Assembly: GCA_029204225.1 (NCBI GenBank)
Contig: MU832100.1
Location: forward strand, 23,390 to 87,389
Source of the DNA: Diphasiastrum complanatum
Lineage: Eukaryota; Streptophyta; Lycopodiopsida; Lycopodiales; Lycopodiaceae
Direction of reading: 5' to 3'
Length of the DNA stretch: 64,000 bases
The notes under the pieces are model-generated. The model did not search any database. It was not told where the DNA came from and worked only from the letters and a program-made list of their open reading frames with translations. The position numbers and the translations under genes are program-made. This document shows positions 12,355-26,394 of the stretch, one piece after another (the stretch's first letter is position 1; each line of letters starts with the position of its first letter).

Positions 12355-12960
12355 GCGGATGGCTTTCTACACGTTTTTTTTGCTTCTTCAAAAAAAGATT
12401 TTGTTGACGAAAATTGTTCTACTTTTTTTTTTTTTTCAAGCTAAAATGTGGAGAAAGCCATCCGTCGCGGCAGATGGCTTCCTATATTTTTTTTCCTCGA
12501 AAAAACATCTGGCTTAGTCTCAGTAGAAATGAAACTTCTTACCATTTTGTAAAAAGGGTAAAACTCAGTGGATGAATGAAATTCTGAAATTTCGTTGATA
12601 TCAAACTAGATAATCTTGAAAGCAAACGGAAATCTAGATTGGGGACTCCCTATATTTATGTTTTTTTCATTTTGTCATTTCTCGGAATTGCTTATGGGAT
12701 TAACCATATGACATGTGTCAAATTGACACTAATCCAAGCTCCCTCCATTTTTTTGTTTATTTTGAAAAAATTGTGGAGGAAGCCATCCGCTGTGGCGGAT
12801 GGCTTTCCGAAAATCTCGAAAATCTCAGAATATCTCGAAAAAAATATGAAAATAAAATCTGAAAGAAAAATTTCAAAAATCAAAGAAAACCGACGAAAAA
12901 ATCTTGAAAATCCCCGAAAGAAATTCAAAAATTCTCGCAAATCTCGAGAATCAACAAAGT
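12355..12960. repeat. palindrome repeats, distal block
   Basis: Contains a half-site (GCGGATGGCTTT, 12355-12366) and two near-perfect palindromes: 12455-12480 (AAGCCATCCG..CAGATGGCTT) and 12778-12808 (GGAAGCCATCCGC..GCGGATGGCTTTCC). After the second, CGAAAATCTCGAAAATCTC-type repeats begin. Both are preceded by GTGGAG/GTGGAGG and a poly-T/A tract, as in the copies at 14.2-15.9 kb. Confidence 0.8.
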
Positions 12961-14102
<1,142 letters not shown>

Positions 14103-14266
14103 AAAAAAAGGGACATTTAAAATGGGGAGGTGGGGAGAGAAGAAATGGAGTTTTGAATGGGAGGAGTGGGGTCACGCAAGGACAAAATGTGCATGAATGA
14201 AGAGGGTCATGCATCCTCCTTGCCCCACTTTCTAGTTCAAAATAGAGGATGTATGGGTGAGGGGGA

Positions 14267-14883
14267 AGAAGCCATCCGCCGGCTTCCCGAAGAAATCTCG
14301 AAAATCCACGAAAATGTCAAAGAAATCCCGATAATCCCCGAAGAAATTCTCAAAATCCTTGAACAAATTCCCAAAATCCACGAAGATGCCGAAAATCCGC
14401 GAAGATCCCCAACAAAATCTGCGAAGATCAATGAAAATACACGAAAAGATCCCAGAAAAATCTCAAAAATACACGATGATGCCGAAAAGTTGTCAAAAAG
14501 ATGCCGAAACGACCCCAAAAAAAATCCCCGTAAATCCACGAAGAAATCTCGAAAATCCTCAAAGATGCTGAAAAGAACTTAAAAATTCTGGAGGATCCCT
14601 GACAAAATACCAAAAAGATCCGCGAAAATCCTCGAAAAGATCTCCGAAGATCCCCGAAAAGATCCCGAAAATCCCCGAACAAATATCGAAAAGAGACGAA
14701 AAAAATTCCGAAAAGATTCTCAAAAAAATCTTAAAAATCGGCGAAACAATTTCGAAAATCCTCGAAAAGAATATCCTCGAAAAGACCACAAAAATCTCCG
14801 AAAATCTTTGAAAACATCCGCGAAAATCTCAGAAAAGAACTAGAAAATTCTGGAGGAAGCCACCTGCCAGGGCAGATGGCTTC
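14267..14883. repeat. degenerate CCCGAAAAAATC-type short-period repeat with two palindromes
   Basis: About 570 nt consist almost wholly of variants of CGAAAATCCC(C)GAA. A collapsed palindrome (GAAGCCATCCGCCGGCTTCC) sits at the left edge and a fuller one (GAAGCCACCTGCC..GGCAGATGGCTTC) at 14856-14883. CpG dinucleotides are abundant, unlike in the surrounding retroelements. The open frames here (Ile/Phe- or Lys/Ser-rich) follow from the repeat and are not genes. Confidence 0.8.
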
Positions 14884-14899
14884 TCGAAAATCCCCGAAC

Positions 14900-15900
14900 A
14901 AATCCCAAAAATCGGCAAAAAAAATTTCACATCCCAAAAATTGTGAATAAATCCCATATATCTCAAAAATTTTCGAAAGAATTGCGAATAAAACCCGAAA
15001 AACCTGAAATCTTGAATAAATTCCCAAACTCCAAAAATCCCGAAAAATTTCGAAAATCACAAAAACATTCCGATAATGTGGAAAACCATCCGCCGCGACG
15101 GATAACTTCCTCCATATTTTTTTTTTCCAAAAAAAAAAACACCCCGAACATCGCGAATAAATTCTAATATATTCTAAAAAAAAAATCATTAAAAATCAAT
15201 TTGTGTAAAAAAAAATTGGATTGGGGTCCATCCATCTCTAAAAAAATTTTACATCCCAAAAATTGTGAATAAATCGCGAGTAAATCGCAAAGAAATCTTT
15301 ATATATCTCGAAAAAATCGCGAAGAAATGTCGAAAAAATCGTCAATAAAACCCAAAAAGATCCGAAATATCGAATAAATCCCGAAAAAAAAACTCCAAAT
15401 TTCAAAAACCTCGAAAAATCCCGAAAGTCACGAAAACAATCTGATAATGTGGAAAATCATCCGCCGTGGCGTATGGCTTCATCCATATTTCTTTTCGAAA
15501 AAAAAAAACATCCCAAAAATCACGAATAAATCACGAGTAAATCGCGAATAAATCTCGAATATATTCCGATATATTTCTAAGAAAAACCATTAAAAATCAA
15601 TTTGGAAAAAAACAAATTCGGATTGAGGTCCACCTGCCACGGCGGATGGACAATCCCGAAAAAGATTCACATCCCGAAAATTGCGAATAAGTCCCGATAT
15701 CTCCCAAAAAAATCGCAAAAAAATCCTGAAAAAATGCCAATAAAACTCGAAAAAAAACCATAAACCCCGAAAACCCCCAAAATATCCGAAAAATCACGTG
15801 AAAACTCGAAAGAGTCGAGAAATGTGGAAATCCCCCTCTAAAAAATAATTTTGAAAAAAAAAATTGGAGGGGGTCCATCTGCCGCGACGGATAGACCCTC
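14900..15900. repeat. tandem satellite, about 370-bp monomer, two palindromes per monomer
   Basis: Palindrome A occurs at about 15082-15108 and 15451-15480; palindrome B at 15628-15651 and 15871-15897, with a degraded B at about 15226. Between them the same blocks recur in order: TCCATATTTTT plus a poly-A/T tract, CATTAAAAATCAATTTG, GGATTGGGGTCCA, CATCCCAAAAATTGTGAATA, ACTCCAAA, and GATAATGTGGAAAA before the next A. Spacing A to A is about 369 nt. Roughly two and a half monomers are present. Confidence 0.75.
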
Positions 15901-15924
15901 TATCCATATTTTTCACGTACAAAA

Positions 15925-16347
15925 GTTGTGTTGGGCAAGTTCGTTGCAATGCGGCCTCTAGATGAAGATGTTGTAGAGGGTTCCATACCTATTTGGGTGG
16001 CTTTAATTGTCGAAGTAAAGAAAAACTCATAAGGCTTGGCCAAAGAGTTTAAAGCATTATGGTATGAACCAAAATCTAATCAACAACGTAGAAACCAGAG
16101 ACAACTTGACAACTCGGAGCTGTACAAAAATTGCTTAGAGAAAGAATGGATTCCGAACAACGACGGACCACAACATATGGATGTAGATACAGTTGTTCAT
16201 GCATGGAAATCAAAGGCGAAAAAAACAATTAAAGCGCCCGGCTATACTGTGGAAAAATCAATATCTATTTCGAAAATATCAGTGGCGTACATCAAAGAAT
16301 ACCTGTCCAGATTATCCGATGAATGTGCAGCTAATATTGATGAGTAG
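15925..16347 (+). pseudogene. unidentified gene fragment, plus strand
   Basis: Starts immediately right of the satellite. Visible peptide blocks are GKFVAMRPLDEDVVEGSIPI, WVALIVEVKKN, a stop (16030), then KEFKALWYEPKS, ELYKNCLEKEWIPNNDGPQH, MDVDTVVHAWKSK and SISKISVAYIKEYLSRLSDE. The composition and order (hydrophobic strand, WVA.IVEV, basic patch, LWYEP) resemble a BAH- or tudor-like small beta domain, but I cannot assign it. One stop codon lies early in the frame. It is divergent from the minus-strand fragment at 11.7-12.3 kb. Confidence 0.4.
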
Positions 16348-16379
16348 AGTTCATGATTGTAGCTGTAGAGTCTTGGTTA

Positions 16380-17404
16380 CAACCTTTGTTGCCATAATTA
16401 TTTTGGAAGCCTAAAGATCTGAATGCGTGATACTTCTTCTTGTACAATTGCCTCACAGACTATTTCAGTCCGTAGATACTCTTGTGCATTCTGCAGGCAT
16501 AGTCAGCAAATGACTTGCAAAAGAATCTTGATGGCTAGTCCATGTAGACCTATTCCTTCAGATCTCCATGCAGAAACGTTGCCTTCTCATCTATAATATG
16601 GATCTGTAGACTATAGGCCACTGCATATGCAAACAATATTTGTACAGATGTATGCTTGACAACAAGAAAAAAGGTTTATGTATAGTCAACACCATACTTT
16701 TGTGAGAAACCTTTAGCAACTATCACGGCTTTGTATCTTGATATATTGTCATCTGGTCCATATTTATATTTGTAGATCCACTTGCATTTGACAGGTTTTC
16801 TATCTGTTGGTACTTGTTCAAGATTCCACACTTTATACAGTTCCATGGATTTCATTTCGTCTTCCATGGCCTTGATCCATTTGTCCTTCTCTGGACTGTC
16901 AATTGCCTCTTCATAGGTTTGCGGTTCACTCTGAATCCACAAAAATCTTCTGTAATAGAAGCTGAACTATCTGGTATATACCTAATAAGTTGTCTTCTTT
17001 CCTTTGTGGATCTCCTTGGAGATGGTGCCAGTTCAACGACTATTTTTCCTTTGTCGTTTCTACCCCCCCACCACACCTCGTGTGGAGTAGTGTGAGGAAC
17101 GCCAGACTTGCCAATCATGTTCTACAAGTAGGCAGCTATAGCTATTGCTTCAGCCCATAGTGATCTTAATGCCTTTGAGTAGGCCATCATGCATCGTGTT
17201 GCCTCCATGAGAGTCTTGTTTTTTCTCTTAGCTACACCATTGTGTTGTGGTGTATATGTTGTAGTCTTCTTATGAAGGATGCCACGACTGCTACAAAAAT
17301 CAACAAATCGGTTGGAGATATATTCTTCACCCCTGTTAGTTTGTATCTGTTTGACTTTCTTCTCAATCCACTTTTCAACCCATTTTACAAACTCTATAAA
17401 CTTA
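16380..17404 (-). pseudogene. copia pol remnant (integrase and RT) with lost catalytic residues
   Basis: Minus strand. Integrase core: KFIEFVKWVEKWIEKKVKQI, then QTNRGEEY where the family has LRSDNGGEY, and YTPQHNGVAKRKNK where it has VAERKN; both the second Asp and the Glu of the DDE triad are replaced. The frame is then broken and shortened (PHEVWW joins a linker at about 17040). RT N-terminus: EEAIDSPEKDKWIKAMEDEM, CKWIYKYKYGPDDNISRYKA and AKGFSQKYGVDYT (16676-16942), continuing with stops to 16440 (FLHGDLKE). The YVDD box is not reached. Confidence 0.85.
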
Positions 17405-17504
17405 TCAGGTGTCTCTGACTTGTTGTTGTCGCAAATCGTTCTCGTTCGACCTTCGTGTCTTGTTCGTGCTGCGACAAAGTTGCAAGAGTTCACCATTTTT
17501 TACA
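17405..17504 (-). repeat. Copia-C 3' LTR stub with adjacent polypurine tract
   Basis: On the minus strand the end of pol is followed by TTCAAGAGGGAG (17505-17516), a good polypurine tract, then TGTAAAAAATGGTG, a TG-starting LTR. Only about 100 nt of LTR precede the next copia integrase fragment, so the LTR is truncated. Confidence 0.55.
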
Positions 17505-19880
17505 CTCCCTCTTGAACCTTGCAGCTTTGTTCGTTTAATCCAATTGCCTCTCTTTGCTTGGTAAAGAGTGGCTTGTCTAGCGGTTTTGTAAGGATATCTG
17601 CAATCATATTTTTGATTTTATATACTGGACTTGGAACTCTCATTTCGAGATCAAATCTTGAATATGATGGTACTTCAGAGGAATGTGCTTTGTCTTTGAA
17701 TGGAAGATAGGATCCTGGGACAGATAGATGGCACTCTGAGAGTCCATCATCATCGTGCTTGGCCCCTCTTGTGGTATCCCGATTGCCTCCAACATCATTT
17801 GCAGCCACACTATCTCATTCGCCACTTTCGAGGTTGCGACAGAGGATTGAGCTACCAAGGTTTGCTTTTTGCATATCCAGCTGATTGCGGCTCCGCACCC
17901 TATTGTACATCCTCCAGTAATGGACTTGTTGTCATCTTTGCAGCTCGCCCAGCTCGCATCACTGTAGTGATGCAGCTCGAATCCTTTCTCTTTATTTCTA
18001 GCTTTGTAGGTTAATCCAACATTCTGGGTACCCTTCAGATATTGTAGGATTTGTTTGGCCATTTTCCAATGTGCTAGACCAGGATTGGAACAAAATTGGC
18101 TCAATGCGTAGATAGAGAAAGCCAGATCGGGTCTGGTACAAATTGTTAAGTACATCATACTACCGATTAAGTTCTGGTAGGGTATACCTGTCATCTTCTA
18201 TTCTTCCTCTTTTGTTTTTGGGCAATCCTGTTTCGTGAGCTTGGCTCCAGCTATCATTGGTGTGGCTTTCTCTTCACAGTCCATCATGTGGTACTGCTTC
18301 AGCACTTTTCTGGCATATTCCAACTGACTCAAGTGCATTTCGTCATTTGTTCAATTTCTTCTGATCTCCAGCCCTAGGCATTTTGTTGCTTCTCCAAGAT
18401 CTATGATTTTGTAGTTTTCAGAAATCTGACTCTTCATGTCTTTGCTCAACATCAAGGAATTTCCTATCATTAGCAAAATATCCACAAAAATGGTCAGTAT
18501 CACAAAATCCTTTCTTATTCTTTTGATGTACACATTACAGTCTGGTTGAGTAAGATTGAAGTCTAGAGACTTTAGAAGACCTCAAGCTTTTTGTACCAGG
18601 CTCGTGATGCCTGTTTTAGACCGTAGATGCATCTCTGCAATCGACAGACATATTGTCTGTTGTCGGGGTCTTCATAGCCTTCAGGTTGCTTCATGAAAAT
18701 TTCTTTCTCTAGATCTCCATGGAGAAAGGCTGTTTTCACGTCAATCTGGTGAATTTTCATATTGTATTGTGTGGTGTATGCAAGGAGCAGCCTTATGCTT
18801 GTCATCTTGACCATGGGCGAATATGTGTCAAAATAGTCGACACCATATCTCTGCGTGTAGCCCTTCGCGACAAGCCTTGCTTTGTAGCGGCCAATGGTGC
18901 CATCTGATTTTAGCTTCTTGCAGTCGACTACTTTTCTATTTTCTGGCAGTGGCTCTAATGTCCATGCCTCGTTTTGCCTCATCGACTCGATCTCTTCTGA
19001 CATTTCATATTTTCAAAATTCTCCCTCTGGACTCTAAATAGCTTCTTGGTATGTTGTTGGCTCCTCTGTGAAGCTGCAGTACTCGAACTGCGTGTCTTCG
19101 CTCCATTGAAGATTGTCAAAATAGCGGTCTGGAGGTCTTCTTTGTCTTGTTGACCTTCGAGGTTCGCTGCTTGAACATTTCTTGTTCGTGGGGTCGAGCT
19201 CTGGAGTCTGGGGTCCTATATTCTAATTTGATGACTATCCTCGATCTCTCTCTTGAATAGGCAGCAGTGTGAAGATCTCATGGCCTCTTTTGTCTTTTAG
19301 TCCAGGGAATGTGGACTCGTCGAACTTTACATCTCTGTTCGAAACAACCTTCTTCGTGGTTGGATCGTAGAGTCTGTACACATGTGTTCAATTCGAATAG
19401 CCGACCATGATTGTTTGTTCAGATTTGTCATTGAGCTTACTTCTCTTTTCCTTTGGAATGTGCTTGTATGCTGCACATCCAAACACTCGTGCGTATGACA
19501 GATCAGGCTTTCTGCATGTCCACATCTCGTATGGTGCTTTGTTCTCCAACGCTGTCATTGTAGATCTGTTCTGCTGGTGTACAATTGCAGCTATTGCCTT
19601 GGCCTAGAATTGGCTTGGCAATTGAGCCTGTGCTATCATGCATCTGGCTCCTTCGACTAGCGTTCTATTTTTTCTTGCTGCCACACTATTGTATTCTGGT
19701 GTGTATGCAGGAGTGAACTGGTGTTCAATCCCTTGTTCTTCGTAGAATCTTGAAAATTCTGTGCTTTTGTATTCACCTCCATTGTCAGATCTAAGGATCT
19801 GTATCCTTTTTGAGGTGTGTCACTCTGCGAATGCCACGAACTTCTTGAAAGAATCAAATACTTCAGATTTCTTCCTCAAG
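17500..19880 (-). pseudogene. Copia-C pol (integrase part, RT, RNase H)
   Basis: Order on the minus strand: integrase core from KKSEVFDSFKKF (about 19870) with LRSDNGGEY intact but VAARKNRTL where VAERKN is expected (catalytic Glu to Ala); integrase C-terminus ARVFGCAAYKHIP; RT at 18572-19003 (KARLVAKGYTQRYGVDY, IHQIDVKTAFLHGDL, YGLKQASRAWYKKL). The polymerase box at about 18480 reads FVDI instead of YVDD. RNase H at 17640-18194 has YLTICTRPDLAFSI and HHYSDASWASCKDD and ends MIADILTKPLDKP in another frame. Several frameshifts. Reverse transcription is not possible from this copy. Confidence 0.9.
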
Positions 19881-19899
19881 TCTTGTCTTCTGGCTAACT

Positions 19900-20562
19900 C
19901 CCTCTTTGGCTAAGGCTTCTTCTTTGGCTTATCTCTATTGCTATAGAGAGTCTGATCAGACTCATTCTTGTCGTCGTAGTGCTCTCGAGCCTCCACTTCT
20001 TCCTTGATGTCAGTGATAGCCTTCTCAAAAGTCATGTCAGGATCTTTGGCCAACAGAGTCCTGGTTGTTTGGAAATATTTTGGTAGAGAGTTTAGAAGGT
20101 ACATGAGTTACTTCTCTTATGAGACAACATGCTCTAATCTGGCGTTGTGCAAAGAGAGGAAGAGATTTTTCATTTTTCTAATGAAGCTTGTGAGATCTTT
20201 GCCATTCCATCTTAGATAGGTAAGCTGATCTTCCAGATGCATGATCTGATTTCCTGACTTGGTTTGAATCTGGTGATGAGTGCATCCCACATCTCTCTTT
20301 CATTAGAGATAGAGGCAAGATCAAGGGTGATGCTATCTTCGATGGAAGAAGATATGACTGGTATTGCTTTGTCATTCTTTTCTTTTCACTCGCGAAGCTC
20401 CTTGTCTGTGTTGGCAGGCATCTCCTCGGTGCCATCCACCCAGGGCCATAAAGCTTATCCTCTCAAGATGAGAGAAGTCTTTACTTTCTAGGCCAAGAAA
20501 TCTGACTTGTCTACCTCTAGAACTATGCATATCTTAGAATGGATGTTGTTGATGGAAGCCAT
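19900..20562 (-). pseudogene. Copia-C gag remnant
   Basis: ATG at 20562 (MASINNIHSKICIVLEVDKS). UBN2-like pieces follow: SNEREMWDALITRF and FEKAITDIKEEVEAREHYDD. Several stops and shifts are present. After DKPKKKP the sequence passes straight into the integrase core, so the CCHC knuckle, protease and integrase N-terminus have been deleted. Confidence 0.75.
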
Positions 20563-20593
20563 CATTTGAATAACATAGCTTTGAGAAGCTTAA

Positions 20594-20606
20594 GGCTCTG
20601 ATACCA
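20594..20606 (-). promoter_or_regulatory. Copia-C primer-binding site
   Basis: The minus strand reads TGGTATCAGAGCC, a perfect plant initiator tRNA-Met match, one nucleotide from the LTR end (CCCAACA). Confidence 0.9.
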
Positions 20607-20607
20607 C

Positions 20608-20965
20608 TGTTGGGAATCCTCTTTGTGGTCAAATCGACAGAAGTATGAATGAGCGCGCTTGAATGCTCTGTTTCACTACTAGGAAGACTCAGATTCTTGC
20701 TGCAAATCTCAGATAGAGCCGATCTATTCAGTTGCAGCTACTACATACATATTGTGATCTGATCTCTTCCCTGACATTACAGCTTTGATATTAATTAACG
20801 AATAGTAGACAATGTTTAAACGGCACACAACAACTAAAAAATAGCGAAAAAATGTAGCTATTGTAAGCAAGCAACATAAATCATTCACAGATTGCACACG
20901 ATGGGCAGGATGCTTCAACACGTATATTATCAAAATGAAGTTTGCGACAGAATATTAGGCTGATG
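20608..20965 (-). repeat. Copia-C 5' LTR, truncated
   Basis: Runs from TGTTGGGAATCC (LTR 3' end on the minus strand) rightwards. Its right part (20860-20965) is an inverted relative of 23530-23625. The U3 start is missing because plus-strand Copia-D begins here. Confidence 0.65.
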
Positions 20966-20989
20966 TTGAAAGTGTTCACATGGGTGATG

Positions 20990-21840
20990 CAGCTATGAAG
21001 GTCTTCGCTAGTGACTATATGTCTCACTCTTGGTGAGATTTCTATAGTAGGATGCGACCACTACAAAGGAAGTGTGGGATACCCTTGTTGCAATATATGA
21101 AGGGAAGAGCGTAAACAACACCTTGTTGTTAAGAAGGAGATTAGCAAATGCAACAAAATGATGGAGGGAGACTCTCTAAGTGCGCACTTGGAAAAAATCA
21201 AAAGTCTAGCCAAGCAGCTTGAAGCAGCAGGAGCTCCTGCTGAAAGAGCTCACTTGATATTCACTATATTAGGGAGTTTACTAGCCTCTTATGACCAATC
21301 ATAATGGTGGAAGTGTGTAAACTGGAAGAAACGGAGACGAGATTTGTAACCCAGAGGCTACTTCGAGTGGAGGAGCGAAGAAAGAATCTGCTCCCCAATG
21401 ATGAGCATGCGTAAATGGAAAGAGTGGTGGTGATCAATCTTAGACATAAGCAAGATGTGATAAAGAGTGGAGCTAGATTGAGCCAGGAGCTTGAAGATAA
21501 AATACAAAGCATAGCCAACATAGGGACAGGCAAGAAGACCGAATTTTAGGGCAGAAGAAAGAATGTGGTCTGTTATTACTGCAATATTCCAGGTCACATA
21601 GCCAGAGAGTGTTGCAAGAAACTGGAAGATATGAGGAAGCATGGAGGAGCACAAGCCAATATAGCAGAAGTGAAGTCGAATACGAAGGATGTGGCTCTCA
21701 TGGCAAAGGTGGAAGACGAGTAGAAATTGGAGCGTCATTTCCTCGGAGGACCAAGATTAAAGATGACACCAAGAAAAGGAATCAAGCAAGCATCAAGCCT
21801 TGATGACAACGAGGAGAACAGTGGTGACAAAATCTAGTAC
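20990..21840 (+). pseudogene. Copia-D gag remnant
   Basis: Plus strand, many stops. The Glu-rich gag tail includes LVTQRLLRVEERRKN-like sequence and a well-preserved CCHC knuckle CYYCNIPGHIAREC (about 21572-21613), followed by a Lys-rich tail. The N-terminal part of gag is missing or unreadable. Confidence 0.75.
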
Positions 21841-23110
21841 TTAAACTTGGTAGCCTCATGCCATATACCCTTTGATATGAAAAATTTCTCAGACTATTAA
21901 GGGATAAATCCACCTAGACGGATAATCATAGGAGACAATGCTCTCACTAGGCTGCGAGACAAGATGTCTAAAGTTGCTGAATGGAAAGTATGGTGTCTTG
22001 AAGGATGTCATGTATGTTCCAAGGATGGGAAAGAACCTCATGTCAATAATGTGGATGGATGAGGCTAGCTTGAGCCTACTATTCATTCGAGACAAATGCC
22101 ACATCTCTAAGGAAGGAGAAAAATTGGCGACAACGGCCATAGAAGAAGGACCATACAGGTTCATGAGCAAGAGCATCAACCTGTATCAAGCACACATGGT
22201 TGTAGCAAACACCAAGAAGGATGAGCTTTGGCACAAGGGGCTTGGGCATATAGGTGCAGATGTATTGAACTTGATGAGGAAAGGTGATCTAGTGTATAGT
22301 ATGGACTACAACGGAGAAAGATCATACACCTGCCAAGGTTGTTCTAAGGAGAACTAGTGTAACCACCAGTGAGTTGCTAGAGCTGGTGCATACCGACATA
22401 TGTGGACCATGGACATAGAATCATTGGGCAAGTCCAGGTATTTTGTGACTTTCATTGCCAATTTCATTAGAAAGACTTTCTTGCATGTTATATGAGCCAA
22501 GGATCAAACCATCGACAAATTCAGGAAATTTGTGAGTCTAGTAGAAACCCGTACATGGAGAAGGTAAAGAGACTCATATCAGACAATGAAGATGAGTACA
22601 TAGGAAACAAGCTCAAGGATTTTTGCAAGGAAAGAGAAATTCACCAATAACTCATGATGAGTTATACCCCCCAGCAAAATGGGGTGATAGAGCAGAAGAA
22701 TGGGAGCATCTTGGACATGTCAAGATGCATGCTTCACAACAAGGGCTTACTCAAATTCTTGTGGGCCAAAGCAGTATGTACTACAGTTAATATCATCAAC
22801 AGAGTGCCGAACCGATTAATGAAAGACACAACTCCGGACATTGTGCGGACAAGGCACATGCCAACCTTGGATCATATGCAAGTACTCTTTGGTTGCAAAG
22901 CATACATGCATATACCAATGAAGTACAAAGGAAGTTGGACCAAAGGGGAATCCCAAGAATATTTTTTGGATACCCACCTAATGCACATGGATACAAAATC
23001 TATGATCCTGAAAAGAGAAAAGTAATCATATCTTAGAATGTGGTTTTTGACGAAGCAAAAGACGCAAAAATTGAAGAGGGAAAGACAAGGGCATTAAATA
23101 CTCAAATAAT
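21841..23110 (+). pseudogene. Copia-D protease/integrase remnant
   Basis: The protease site is degraded (LNLVASCHI where DSGASCHI-type sequence is expected), losing the catalytic Asp. Pre-integrase: VLKDVMYVPRMGKNLMSIMW and ELWHKGLGHIGADVLNLM. Integrase: the DNGGE region is unreadable (about 22590), then SYTPQQNGVIEQKN with the Glu retained, LLKFLWAKAVCTTVNIINRV and the C-terminal domain to about 23060. No RT follows. Confidence 0.85.
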
Positions 23111-23258
23111 CATCATAAGTGAGAGACACCACAAGGCTTCGATTACAGTCACAGATGGCTGTAAAAGCGGCCTTTCACGCTCCAAGTACTGAAAAGATCA
23201 ACGAAGTACCAGCATGGAGAACAGACTCCACAAATGATGACAGCAGACAACTAGAAGC

Positions 23259-24714
<1,456 letters not shown>

Positions 24715-24900
24715 AATGCTTGAGGTTGAATAATGGTGGTGAGACTTATCATCCAAATTCAAGGATTTTTGTTATGCACATGGGATTAAGGAGTTATCAA
24801 GCCCAAGAATGGGCCACAACAAAATGGAGTGGTTTAGAGGAAGAATTGAACATTATGCAAAACAGCCCATTAGAGGAAATCCAAACTCCAAAAGGGGCCT
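24715..24900 (+). pseudogene. copia integrase core fragment
   Basis: LRLNNGGETYHPNSR corresponds to the second-Asp motif (Asp to Asn). After a frameshift PQQNGVV, stop, RKN, stop, TLC corresponds to the Glu motif. About 60 residues remain. Confidence 0.7.
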
Positions 24901-25638
24901 TTTGTCAAGATTTTGTTGTTGACTATTTGACTTACACATGGCCCAGTCACGTATTTACGCATGTGAAACATCGTAACATTGTTTGCTGATCGAAATTTTT
25001 TTAGAACTTTTCGATCATCTTTTTGTACAATTCAAAACTCCCACCGAGCAAGATCTTGACTTGTGATTGGATCGTACTTGCTACCTACAAGTTTTCCAAG
25101 TGCCTGAGGCTTAACATTTGTGGTTAAAATAAGTCTATTTTGAACTAATTGTAGTTAGATTAATATATGTGGCTAGGGATTCAGATGATCGACATTTATC
25201 AAAAATTGGTTATTATTTTTCATTCATATTCATCATCTTTTTGTTTCAAACTCTACTATTCACTCTCTCTTGGATTTGTGATGGCTTCTAGTAGCCGTAG
25301 ACCATGCATAAGAGGAGTTTTAAATCCAAAAAAGACCAACTAGAAAAGAGAGTTTTTAGAGAGAAATATGAGCGTTGTCCAAAATCAATTGTGGGCAACT
25401 ATACATTAGTGTATTCACCTTAGTTTCAGATAGTTCTAGACTTGCACCCAACTAGCAACTGGAGTTTATGTTCACATTATGGGGGTTCATTGTCAATGAT
25501 GATCATGAAGAGTACAATAAACCTTGAATATATAGAGAGAGAAACTAGTAGTTGACTATAGACTAGCCTACAGCTACTTACAACTGGTAACAATTGTCAA
25601 CAATAAATTGTAAACAATAATAAGTTTATCATTGGTTT
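24901..25638. other. no gene recognised; may include a copia LTR
   Basis: AT-rich. The right end is inferred to be an LTR of a minus-strand copia, since a polypurine tract sits at 25645-25655. Confidence 0.35.
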
Positions 25639-25830
25639 CTGACACTCTCCCTCAATGATAAAATTACATTCTTCTATTCATAATAATGTACAAAACTTTT
25701 CAAATCTACATCTACCTAATTTTCTCTCGAACAAATCTTTTGTCATCAATATTACTTGCCCAATCGGCATCTGTGTAACCTACCAACATTGGCGCTTCAA
25801 GCTGGTCATATTGAAAACCATCCTTCACCT
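25639..25830 (-). pseudogene. copia RNase H scrap with PPT and LTR start
   Basis: The minus strand reads LEAPMLVGYTDADWASNIDD (RNase H), then a decayed tail, TTGAGGGAGAG (polypurine tract, 25645-25655) and TGTCAGAAACC (LTR start at 25644). Confidence 0.65.
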
Positions 25831-25837
25831 AGTCTAT

Positions 25838-25955
25838 TGTATATATATCTGACCCAGATCTACTTATAGCCAGGTTGGCGAAGGTTAATTCTAGAAATAG
25901 AAGACTAAAGTGACTGTTCCACTACTTGTTGGTAACCTTTTGTAGAAGATATTTA
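25838..25955 (+). mobile_element. fragment of the gypsy leader repeat
   Basis: GTATATATATCTGACCCAG, AGGTTGGCGAAGGTTAATTC, TAGAAGACTAAAGTG and TTGTTGGTAACCTTTT match the leaders at 48700-48820 and 52550-52670. Confidence 0.7.
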
Positions 25956-26337
25956 CTGGAGGTAATCTTGTATCTTGGTTATCCCCACAAGATCCTATAT
26001 CATTATCATCTTTTGAAGACGAGTACAAGGCCTTTACAACAACCACCAAAGAAGTCTTGTGGAACAAGAGGCCGTTACTCATGGAGATAAGGTGCATCAA
26101 GATGAAGATCTACCTATTGTAAAAAATGATAATACCTCAGCACAGGCTCTTGCAAACAATCCAATATTCCATGCAAGAAGCAAGCACATCAAGATAGTAC
26201 ACCACTTTGTAAGAGAGAAAGTCATGGGGAGGGAGATCATGTTGGAGCATATTAGATCATCATCATGTGTTGCAGATCTTCTCACAAAACCATTGCTCAA
26301 GAATGCTTTTGTCAAGTTAGATCTAATCTTGGCTTGA
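25945..26337 (+). pseudogene. copia RNase H C-terminus
   Basis: Blocks SLSSFEDEYKAFTTTTKEVL and, after a frameshift near 26100, KNDNTSAQALANNPIFHARS, KHIKIVHHFVREKV and VADLLTKPLLKNAFVKL. This is the typical end of a copia polyprotein. A purine-rich tract (26370-26384) and LTR follow. Confidence 0.85.
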
Positions 26338-26394
26338 TTTCAAGACGTATTTAAAATAAAGAGATACTTTTAAGGAGGGTGGAGTTTTGGGGGT

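Noticed and set aside
14157-15189. Lys/Ser/Ile-rich plus-strand and Phe/Ile-rich minus-strand proteins
   Set aside because: Open frames result from the CGAAAATCCC repeat, which rarely contains stops; no conserved domain.
17700-18014. Plus-strand 104-residue ORF
   Set aside because: Antisense shadow of the Copia-C RNase H.
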